Assembly (NCBI GenBank): GCA_016867255.1
Contig: VGKB01000034.1
Span: forward strand, 1-8,685
Length of the DNA stretch: 8,685 nucleotides
Origin: Candidatus Moraniibacteriota bacterium
Lineage (GTDB): Bacteria; Patescibacteriota; Minisyncoccia; CAIUEV01
Direction: 5' to 3'
The notes below the pieces were generated by a model. That model saw only the letters and a list, made by a program, of their open reading frames with translations. It ran no database searches and had not been told where the DNA came from. Of the stretch, positions 1 to 4,377 are shown one piece after another. Every line of letters begins with the position of its first letter. Positions within the stretch are counted from its first letter, which is position 1. A program made the position numbers and the translations under genes.

Positions 1-225
1 CGCCAGCCGCCCCAGGCGCGCGACTTCTTCCGGCAGAATGCTTAAAGTTTCCGTGTCAACGGGAAAGATGTTTAAATCAAGGTACGGCAGACCCTGCCCC
101 GCCGCGCGGATGGCGGTTTGTTCCTCCTCGGAAACGCGGTGCAGGCGCCTCGTGGTGTCTCTAAGTGATATTTCTTCAAATTCCCTTTGGGTTGGCTGTG
201 CCGCCGCCTTTTTTACAATGGCCAT
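1..225 (-). CDS. GspE/PilB-family type IV pilus/type II secretion ATPase, N-terminal fragment (runs off the window)
   Basis: This minus-strand frame starts at ATG 223-225 and stays open to base 1, so only the first 75 residues are present. The start MAIVKKAAA is followed by a charged, helical stretch. Residues 44-72 (GQGLPYLDLNIFPVDTET, then LSILPEEVARLG) match the 'YxDLxxxPVDxxALxLIPEExAR' signature of the N-terminal MshEN-type domain of GspE/PilB ATPases. In that family this domain precedes the hexameric ATPase core, with its Walker A and B motifs, that powers pilin polymerisation at the inner membrane. That core lies outside the window and cannot be checked. No Shine-Dalgarno sequence precedes the start, but an extended -10 box lies about 65 bases upstream. 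The fragment is GC-rich (about 104 of the first 180 bases by hand count) compared with the AT-richer genes to its right. The family call is fairly secure; the exact subtype (pilus or secretion) is open. Confidence 0.72.
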   Translation of the reverse strand, partial: MAIVKKAAAQPTQREFEEISLRDTTRRLHRVSEEEQTAIRAAGQGLPYLDLNIFPVDTETLSILPEEVARLGRLA

Positions 226-289
226 GAAATTTGTTTTGGTTTATTTTGTTTGGAGCATACGCATTCCAGTGCGATTCTTCATTCCACAA

Positions 290-317
290 ATTATAGCACA
301 GAAAATAAAAAGTTCAG
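290..317 (-). promoter_or_regulatory. Extended -10 promoter candidate for the pilus ATPase gene
   Basis: On the minus strand a perfect TATAAT (290-295) is preceded by TGC, giving the extended -10 form TGCTATAAT. The -35 position, 16 bases further up, holds only a weak CTGAAC (312-317), which is usual for extended -10 promoters. Transcription would start near 283, leaving a leader of about 58 bases before the ATG at 225. This is pattern-based only. Confidence 0.5.
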
Positions 318-349
318 ATATTGCAAAAATTTTTCGTTGAACATTTTTC

Positions 350-378
350 TTGAATGAAACGAAAAGAAAAAGTATGTT
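350..378 (+). promoter_or_regulatory. Promoter candidate for tRNA-Gly
   Basis: TTGAAT (350-355), a 17-base A-rich spacer and TATGTT (373-378) form a plausible sigma70-type promoter pointing to the tRNA, with transcription starting near 385 and a precursor leader of about 64 bases. Each hexamer matches the consensus at 4 of 6 positions, so support is moderate. I saw nothing else convincing in the 226-448 spacer apart from a 5-bp GGCGG/CCGCC inverted pair (414-418 and 436-440). Confidence 0.35.
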
Positions 379-448
379 TATGTTAAGGGTAATGTTGTAA
401 GCGGGATTAGTTGGGCGGTTCAACGTTATCTTCCCCCGCCTGTATCAC

Positions 449-523
449 GCGGTAGTAGTTCAGTGGTAGAACGTCTGCTTCCCAAGCAGAAAGTCGCCGG
501 TTCAAATCCGGTCTACCGCTCCA
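449..523 (+). tRNA. tRNA-Gly, anticodon CCC
   Basis: The complete cloverleaf can be folded by eye. The acceptor stem GCGGTAG (449-455) pairs with CTACCGC (513-519), followed by discriminator T520 and an encoded CCA (521-523). The D stem is GTTC (458-461) with GAAC (469-472). The anticodon stem is TCTGC (474-478) with GCAGA (486-490), closing the loop TTCCCAA with anticodon CCC at 481-483. The T stem is GCCGG (496-500) with CCGGT (508-512), including one G-U pair, around TTCAAAT. Anticodon CCC reads GGG glycine codons. All conserved positions (T33, GTTC and TTCAA) are intact, so the gene looks functional. It stands alone, with no other tRNA in the window. Confidence 0.96.
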
Positions 524-561
524 AGAGAGCAAATGGTCAATCACTATTCAACAAATTATAG

Positions 562-582
562 AATAACCCTAAGCGGGTAATT
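562..582 (+). terminator. Weak hairpin downstream of the tRNA, possible terminator
   Basis: AATAACCC (562-569) pairs with GGGTAATT (575-582) with one mismatch and a five-base loop. An outer pair, CACTA/TAGTG, can extend it only with a bulge. It follows the tRNA by about 40 bases, but no T-run follows the stem, so its role as a terminator is doubtful. Confidence 0.2.
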
Positions 583-609
583 AGTGACCAAAAAACAAAA
601 ACAAATTCT

Positions 610-626
610 GGAGTTAGTCTAGAACA
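610..626 (+). repeat. Left terminal inverted repeat of the IS
   Basis: GGAGTTAGTCTAGAACA matches the reverse complement of 1315-1331 at 15 of 17 positions, the differences being at positions 5 and 7. The transposase stop codon (TAA on the minus strand, 614-616) and its last codons lie inside this repeat, so the IS end also encodes the protein's C-terminus. Confidence 0.88.
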
Positions 627-1291
627 CGATTATTGATCTTTAACAATTTCCTGATAGTGATGCCCAAATCCGGGTCTTTCCTGTAATTGAAACGAAATTC
701 CATCTCTTTTAAGTAAAGATAAAAGTATTTTCTGTCTATCCCGTAGTACTTTTTCAGCTTGGTCTTGGCGTATCCCCAGAAGTTTTCAATCCCGTTAATG
801 TGGTTGTACCTGCTCCGAGTAAACTCCCTTTCGTGATCAATCCTGAAATGCTTGAAACCATCTAATACCAACCCGTTGTAGGAGCGAAAGCTGTCCGAGT
901 AGACAATGCTTTCCGGAACTATCCTGGTCCTGATGATTTTTCTCAAAGTACTTCTGGAAACATCTTTTACTATCCTTGTGTATACTTTACCATTACGCTT
1001 CAATATGCCAAATACAGGTACTTTGCCGGGAGCTCCCCTGCCACGATTGCCTTTCCTTCTACCGCCGAAATATGATTCATCCACCTCAACCTCACCCTTA
1101 AAAGGAGATTCTTCTTCACATTTAAGAGCAAGGTTGGCGCGGATAATCTGGTAGACTTTCTCGGCGCTGTGGCGGTTGATTTTTAATACCTTGGCAGCTT
1201 TCAAAGCCGGAACTTCCAGCACAAAAAAGTCTATCAATTTACCGATCTGCCTGTTACTTAATTTACTATTTTTAATTAACCGCTTGTTCAT
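614..1291 (-). CDS. IS1595-family (ISXO2-like) DDE-type transposase
   Basis: A 225-residue transposase that cuts and joins the ends of the surrounding insertion sequence. The N-terminal part (about residues 1-60) is a small helical DNA-binding region, with a helix-turn-helix-like stretch around LKINRHSAEKVYQII. The catalytic ISXO2-like domain follows: VEVDESYFGGRRKG (about residues 68-81) carries the first acidic residue; the IVYSDSFRSYNG segment (about 129-140) the second; and HINGIENFWGYAKTKLKKYYGI (about 163-184) the third active-site segment (N, K and neighbouring residues). The length is at the short end for the family because the zinc-ribbon N-terminus of longer members is missing. The start ATG at 1291 has no Shine-Dalgarno sequence and lies just inside the right inverted repeat; a promoter candidate would start transcription almost at the ATG. 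There is no frameshift or internal stop. Confidence 0.93.
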   Translation of the reverse strand: MNKRLIKNSKLSNRQIGKLIDFFVLEVPALKAAKVLKINRHSAEKVYQIIRANLALKCEEESPFKGEVEVDESYFGGRRKGNRGRGAPGKVPVFGILKRNGKVYTRIVKDVSRSTLRKIIRTRIVPESIVYSDSFRSYNGLVLDGFKHFRIDHEREFTRSRYNHINGIENFWGYAKTKLKKYYGIDRKYFYLYLKEMEFRFNYRKDPDLGITIRKLLKINNRVLD

Positions 1292-1312
1292 AGAATTAGC
1301 ATAAATTATTAT
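1284..1312 (+). promoter_or_regulatory. Possible outward-facing promoter at the right end of the IS
   Basis: On the plus strand TTGTTC (1284-1289), a 17-base spacer and TATTAT (1307-1312) point out of the element into the truncated Ig-like gene. The -10 box matches 5 of 6 and the -35 box only 3 of 6. If active, it would transcribe the fragment from within the IS end. Confidence 0.25.
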
Positions 1313-1315
1313 GCT
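1298..1315 (-). promoter_or_regulatory. Perfect stem-loop between transposase start and the inverted repeat
   Basis: AGCATAA (1298-1304) and TTATGCT (1309-1315) are perfectly complementary around the four-base loop ATTA. The stem ends seven bases before the transposase ATG. Transcripts entering from outside the element would contain the whole hairpin next to the start codon, whereas an internal transcript starting near the ATG would lack it. Some IS elements use this kind of arrangement to block translation from read-through mRNA. The structure is seen directly; the role is inferred. Confidence 0.5.
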
Positions 1316-1326
1316 GTTCTAGACAA
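1298..1326 (-). promoter_or_regulatory. Transposase promoter candidate with -35 box in the inverted repeat
   Basis: On the minus strand TTGTCT (1321-1326, inside the right inverted repeat), a 17-base spacer and TATGCT (1298-1303) form a promoter candidate with 4 of 6 matches in each box. Its predicted start is at or within a few bases of the transposase ATG at 1291, implying a leaderless or nearly leaderless message. This agrees with the absence of a Shine-Dalgarno sequence. Confidence 0.35.
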
Positions 1327-1331
1327 GCTCC
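1315..1331 (-). repeat. Right terminal inverted repeat of the IS
   Basis: Read on the minus strand this is GGAGCTTGTCTAGAACA, matching the left end at 15 of 17 positions. It contains the TTGTCT proposed as the transposase -35 box. The base after it, 1332, begins the host sequence. Confidence 0.88.
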
Positions 1332-1857
1332 TAAAAATTTAATCATCGGCGGCACGGCACCGGAAATTTCGGGGGTAGCTGAAGGAATGACTTACCGTGC
1401 CGATGTGACACCGACATTCTCCGGAACAGGAACCTTGAATGGAGCGGCGTTTAGTTCCGGCCAAACAATTTCTGAAGATGGCAGCTATACGTTAACCGTT
1501 ACGAACGATTACAATCTTTCAACCACAGTAAATTTCACTTTAGAAAAGATTTCTTCCAATATCAGCTCATTAAATTACAGCAGAAAAAAGGCCAAACAAA
1601 GAGTAACCTTTATTTTTTATGGGATTACTTCTAATAGTCGAATGAAGAAGAGTTGGGTTTCATTGAGATTGGGAGGAAGAAAGGTAAAAATAGCGAGGGT
1701 GAGTAGTATGCCAGACGCTATGAGAGTTGATGTTAATTTGAAGTACAAGGGATGGCCTCCGGGGCTGTATGACTTGACAATGAATTACCGAATCAAGAAC
1801 GGCAAATCTTGGCAACGAGGGACGACCAGCAAACGAGCTGTCCTAACTATTAATTAA
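1332..1857 (+). pseudogene. 3' remnant of an Ig-like-domain surface protein, 5' end missing at the IS
   Basis: The reading frame is open from the IS edge to TAA 1855-1857, and coding character starts immediately at the junction (NLIIGGTAPEISGVAEGMTY). Residues from TAPEISGV to VNFTLEK form one bacterial Ig-like domain of the 'PxIxGVxxGxTYxxDVTPTFSxxGTxTLNGxxFxSGxxIxEDGxYTLTVTDxxxxxTTVxFTI' type. Such domains usually occur as tandem modules in secreted adhesins or surface-layer proteins. The last ~100 residues are a basic, beta-rich region of unknown family (VSLRLGGRKVKIARV, then YDLTMNYRIKNG, ending RAVLTIN), with no cell-wall anchor motif. The first ATG (1387) cuts into the Ig domain and lacks a properly spaced Shine-Dalgarno sequence, so a native start there is unlikely. 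No upstream half or signal peptide is found left of the IS, so the gene was truncated by deletion, not merely interrupted. Confidence 0.75.
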
Positions 1858-1864
1858 AATTAAT

Positions 1865-1893
1865 TTGGCAATTTTGATAAAGTTTGCTATAAA
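1865..1893 (+). promoter_or_regulatory. Strong promoter candidate upstream of nusA
   Basis: TTGGCA (1865-1870), exactly 17 bases, then TATAAA (1888-1893), each one mismatch from consensus, with TGC immediately before the -10 box (extended -10). Transcription would start near 1900, giving nusA a leader of about 119 bases that begins with the GC-rich hairpin at 1921-1940. This is the best promoter match in the window. Confidence 0.55.
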
Positions 1894-1920
1894 TCCACTA
1901 TCTGATTGGATATTTTGGAT

Positions 1921-1940
1921 GGCCTCCCGGAGCGGAGGCC
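1921..1940 (+). terminator. GC-rich hairpin, terminator or attenuator ahead of nusA
   Basis: GGCCTCC (1921-1927) pairs perfectly with GGAGGCC (1934-1940) around a six-base loop, followed by the moderately T-rich TTATTGGTT. It lies 63 bases after the Ig-like fragment, where a terminator is expected. It also lies about 20 bases after the predicted nusA transcription start, so it may sit in the nusA leader. The imperfect T-tract would suit incomplete or conditional termination. Confidence 0.6.
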
Positions 1941-1982
1941 TTATTGGTTAAAATCAGAAACCGAAAATTCTGGATTTCAAAC

Positions 1983-1995
1983 AACGCTAAGCGTT
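1983..1995. promoter_or_regulatory. 13-bp dyad in the nusA leader
   Basis: AACGCT-A-AGCGTT is a perfect 6+6 inverted repeat with one central base, 24 bases before the nusA start codon and followed by a run of A and T only. It could be an operator or a small RNA hairpin; no known binding site is recognised. Confidence 0.35.
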
Positions 1996-2018
1996 AAATT
2001 TTAATTTAATTTAAACCC

Positions 2019-3377
2019 GTGGAAGACAAAACATTTTACTCCGACTCTCAAACGGGTCATTTAAGTGAATGGGGAGCGGCAATAGCTCAAATATGCGACG
2101 AGAAGGGAATTCCTCAAGACGCCATGGTGGCAGTTTTGGAAAGCGCCCTCTCGGCCGCCTACAAAAAAGAGAACAATCGCAAAGGACATATCGTAAGGGC
2201 GGACTTTCAGGAGAAAACCGGCGGCGCCAAATTCTGGGAGATTTATCACGTTGTCAAAAGAGATGATCGTGACTGGTCTAAGGAAGTTCCCGTGAAGGAG
2301 TTTGACAAAAAAATTATTGACAAAACCCGCAAGGTTAAAAAGTGGGAGGAGGAAGCTTTTGAGGAAAGAGAACAAAAAGAAGAAAAGTTGCTTTATTTTC
2401 GCCCCGAGCGGGAAATGCTGCTCTCTGACGCTAAAAAATTTCTTGCGAAAATAAAAGAAAACGATTATCTGGCTATTCCGGTGGAAACCCCGGAGGACTT
2501 TGGCCGCATTGCCGCTCAAACCGCCAAACAAGTGGTGCTCCAAAAAATAAAAGAGATTGAAAAAGGAGTTATTTATGAGGAATATTATAATAAAATTGGT
2601 GAGGTGCTGGCGGGAACGGTACAGCGCATTGAAGGCGTGCAAGTATATGTGGATTTGGGAAAAACCATTGCCCTTCTCCCCCGTAAAGAGCAAGTGATCG
2701 GGGAACGTTATGAGCAAGGGCAACGGCTTAAAGTTTACGTCATGAAGGTTGAATTTGAATCAAAGACCAGTATGGTGATTGTTTCCCGCTCTCATCCCGG
2801 TTTAGTAGAGGGATTGTTTCGCTTGGAAGTGCCGGAAATTTTTTCTGGTTCAGTGGATGTTGTTAAAGTGGTCCGGGAGCCGGGGCAGCGAGCCAAAATT
2901 GCGGTGATGAGCAAAGAAGAAGGAGTGGACCCGGTAGGGTCTTGCATTGGCCAAAGAGGCACACGGGTGCAGGCGGTAACTGACGAATTGCGAGGGGAAA
3001 GGGTTGACATCATTGAATACAGCGAAGAACCGGTTATTTTTCTGGAGAGAGCATTATCGCCCGCCAAAATTAAAAGAATTGATATCCAAAAAGGGGAGAT
3101 GAAGAGAGCGAAGGTCTATGTCGATCGCGATCAGCAAAGCATTGCTATCGGCCGTGGCGGGCAGAATGTGCGTTTGGCATCCCGGCTTACGGGATTTGAA
3201 ATTGACATTGAAATGTGGGAAGGGGATGCTGAGCAACCCCGGGATAGTAAAAAAGATGATGGCAAAGGCAAAGAGGAAATTGAGAAAAAGAAAGAGGGAA
3301 AAGTGAAGAAGAGTAAACCAGCCGCAAAAAGCAAAAAAGAACCAAAAAAATCCGCCAAGAAAAAGAAGAAGGAATAA
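2019..3377 (+). CDS. nusA: Transcription termination/antitermination factor NusA
   Basis: NusA binds RNA polymerase and nascent RNA and modulates pausing, intrinsic termination and antitermination. Domain order in the 452 residues: N-terminal polymerase-binding domain (about 1-190, with QICDEKGI at 24-31, ALSAAYKK at 43-50 and GRIAAQTAKQVVLQKIKEIE at 162-181); S1 domain (about 194-256, AGTVQRIEG then VDLGKTIALLP); KH1 (about 260-340, with DPVGSCIGQRGTRVQAV at 304-320); KH2 (about 345-400, with AIGRGGQNVRLASRLTG at 376-392). Residues 403-452 are a disordered Lys/Glu tail ending in KKKKKE, with no AR repeats. The N-domain has a charged insertion at about 80-125. The start is GTG 2019; the first internal ATG (2124) would cut the conserved N-domain. 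There is no Shine-Dalgarno sequence. The usual rimP/infB neighbours are absent here; nusA stands alone with its own promoter and leader hairpin. Confidence 0.95.
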   Translation: MEDKTFYSDSQTGHLSEWGAAIAQICDEKGIPQDAMVAVLESALSAAYKKENNRKGHIVRADFQEKTGGAKFWEIYHVVKRDDRDWSKEVPVKEFDKKIIDKTRKVKKWEEEAFEEREQKEEKLLYFRPEREMLLSDAKKFLAKIKENDYLAIPVETPEDFGRIAAQTAKQVVLQKIKEIEKGVIYEEYYNKIGEVLAGTVQRIEGVQVYVDLGKTIALLPRKEQVIGERYEQGQRLKVYVMKVEFESKTSMVIVSRSHPGLVEGLFRLEVPEIFSGSVDVVKVVREPGQRAKIAVMSKEEGVDPVGSCIGQRGTRVQAVTDELRGERVDIIEYSEEPVIFLERALSPAKIKRIDIQKGEMKRAKVYVDRDQQSIAIGRGGQNVRLASRLTGFEIDIEMWEGDAEQPRDSKKDDGKGKEEIEKKKEGKVKKSKPAAKSKKEPKKSAKKKKKE

Positions 3378-3389
3378 AAGGAGGGGAAT

Positions 3390-3437
3390 ATGGGATTTAA
3401 AGAATGGCTCGCTGGTCAAAAAGAGTTAATCTTTTGA
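3390..3437 (+). CDS. 15-codon micro-ORF with perfect Shine-Dalgarno sequence after nusA
   Basis: ATG 3390 follows AAGGAGG (3378-3384) by five bases and encodes MGFKEWLAGQKELIF before TGA 3435-3437. It starts 12 bases after the nusA stop, so it would be co-translated from the nusA message. The product would be a small, partly amphipathic helix with no family that I recognise. It overlaps the last 22 bases of the convergent glycosyltransferase gene. The purine run may simply continue the A/G-rich lysine codons of the nusA tail, or the ORF may be the head of a lost gene. A real peptide is possible but unproven. Confidence 0.3.
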   Translation: MGFKEWLAGQKELIF

Positions 3438-4357
3438 TTATCTTTTTCTTCTTTTGCTCTTTCGGTTTCCACGATTTTATGTTGATAAACCAGTTTGGGG
3501 AATTCGTAGACAGCGCGTTTAATGCGTTGGTAGCGGCGAGGTTCTTGAATCAAGCGGTAAAGCCATTCCAGGTTTATTTTTTGCATCCATTCAGGAGCGC
3601 GCCTAATCTTACCGCTTAAAAAATCCAATGATCCCCCAATGCCAACGGCAATTTTGACAGTCGGCATTTTGTCAAGATTACGGAAAATCCATTTTTCCTG
3701 ATAAGGATGGCCTAGAGAAATAAAAAGCACGTCCGGTTTGGCTTTGTTAACCGTTTCAACTAATTCCTCGTCAGAAATACTGTCTTTTATAAACCCTCCC
3801 TTAATGCCGGAGATGATAATTTCAGGGAACATTTTTTCTAATTTCAGGCGGGCTTCCAAGGAAACATCCTTTTCTCCTCCCAAAAGAAAAAGTGAGTGAT
3901 CGTTTTCCGCGGTAATTCGGCAAATGTCAAAAATTATGTCGGAGCCGGAAAGTCTTTCCGGAATGACGTTTCGCGAAGAACTAGGCCGCAATAGGTTGAC
4001 GGCTAAAGTAAAAAACAATTGCTGGCGGATTTTGCGTTTGCGGTATGCCTTGGCTTTTTGCCGGGTAAAACCGGACGAAACCTTTACCGGGCGAGCCAAG
4101 AAATGGCTGGCCCAAATCAAACCATTGCCATCCGCGATGGAAAGATCGGCGTAGTTGATTATTTTTTTGAATTCCCGGTCAGTAGCGGCCGTAATAATAA
4201 ATTCGGGATTGGTAGTAACAATATAGTGTTGTTGTCCGTCCTTAAGGAAATAAACGATTTTCTTCTCAAAATCTTTTTTAGTAATCGGGTGAATATTTAT
4301 TCCGAGGATGGATACCATATCGGGTATTTTATCCGATTTTTGTTTGTCCTCCTTCAT
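3416..4357 (-). CDS. WecG/TagA/CpsF-family glycosyltransferase (GT26)
   Basis: The family transfers N-acetylmannosamine or a related sugar from a UDP-sugar to a lipid-linked acceptor at the inner face of the membrane, in teichoic acid, ECA or capsule synthesis. Numbering from the TTG at 4360, the visible motifs are YIVTTNPEFI (46-55), LSIADGNGLIWAS (73-85) with the conserved Asp77 corresponding to the proposed catalytic base, ERLSGSD (135-141), LFLLGG (157-162), ISLGHPYQEKW (214-224), and the basic C-terminus GGSLDFLSGKIRRAPEWMQ (242-260) with LIQEPRRYQR (270-279). Between the donor motif and ERLSG lies an insertion of about 35-45 basic residues not typical of the family. ATG 4357 is preferred to the TTG one codon upstream. 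It lies 20 bp after ricT, probably as the last gene of the operon. The actual sugar and acceptor are unknown. Confidence 0.9.
   Translation of the reverse strand: MKEDKQKSDKIPDMVSILGINIHPITKKDFEKKIVYFLKDGQQHYIVTTNPEFIITAATDREFKKIINYADLSIADGNGLIWASHFLARPVKVSSGFTRQKAKAYRKRKIRQQLFFTLAVNLLRPSSSRNVIPERLSGSDIIFDICRITAENDHSLFLLGGEKDVSLEARLKLEKMFPEIIISGIKGGFIKDSISDEELVETVNKAKPDVLFISLGHPYQEKWIFRNLDKMPTVKIAVGIGGSLDFLSGKIRRAPEWMQKINLEWLYRLIQEPRRYQRIKRAVYEFPKLVYQHKIVETERAKEEKDNQKINSF
3417..3436. terminator. Weak AT-rich hairpin between convergent nusA and glycosyltransferase genes
   Basis: CAAAAAGA (3417-3424) and TCTTTTG (3430-3436) can pair with one bulge around GTTAA, followed on the plus strand by a T/C-rich run (3438-3457). 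It lies where both convergent transcripts should end and overlaps the 3' end of the glycosyltransferase frame. The stem is weak, so it is at best a modest bidirectional terminator. Confidence 0.3.
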
Positions 4358-4377
4358 CAAAATAAATTTTATGTTTA

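Larger units (their letters stand above)
610..1331 (-). mobile_element. IS1595-family insertion sequence, complete, 722 bp
   Basis: The element is bounded by imperfect terminal inverted repeats of 17 bp (15 matches) and contains a single intact transposase gene on the minus strand that nearly fills it. Its size, its one ORF and ends beginning GGAG(C/T)T fit small IS1595-family elements. The expected 8-bp target duplication is absent: the flanks are CAAATTCT on the left and TAAAAATT on the right. The element separates tRNA-Gly from the headless 3' part of an Ig-like protein gene. An insertion followed by deletion or recombination at one end would explain this. Both ends and the ORF look intact, so the copy may still be active. 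Confidence 0.88.

Noticed and set aside
38..340. Open plus-strand frame of 100 codons at the left edge
   Set aside because: It is antisense to the recognisable GspE/PilB N-terminus and then continues through intergenic promoter sequence; its translation resembles no family.
241..423. Open minus-strand frame of 60 codons
   Set aside because: It covers the AT-rich spacer containing the promoter candidates of the pilus ATPase and the tRNA, and has no Shine-Dalgarno sequence or domain.
449..610. tRNA-Gly as attachment site of an integrative element
   Set aside because: No repeat of the tRNA 3' end is seen further along the window and no integrase gene is present; the IS lies 86 bases away and is of a DDE type that does not target tRNAs.
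906..1154. Plus-strand open frame inside the IS
   Set aside because: It is a shadow of the transposase catalytic domain on the other strand.
1894..2018. Riboswitch or T-box in the nusA leader
   Set aside because: Only a simple hairpin and a short dyad are visible; no specifier loop, T-box motif or known aptamer consensus is found.
2061..3419. Several minus-strand open frames antisense to nusA
   Set aside because: They mirror the conserved NusA domains; the Phe-rich translations are just the reverse complement of lysine codons.
3416..3437. Use of TGA as glycine (code 25)
   Set aside because: The glycosyltransferase ends at TGA where the family ends, and other genes end at TAA with no in-frame TGA inside conserved domains, so the standard code fits.
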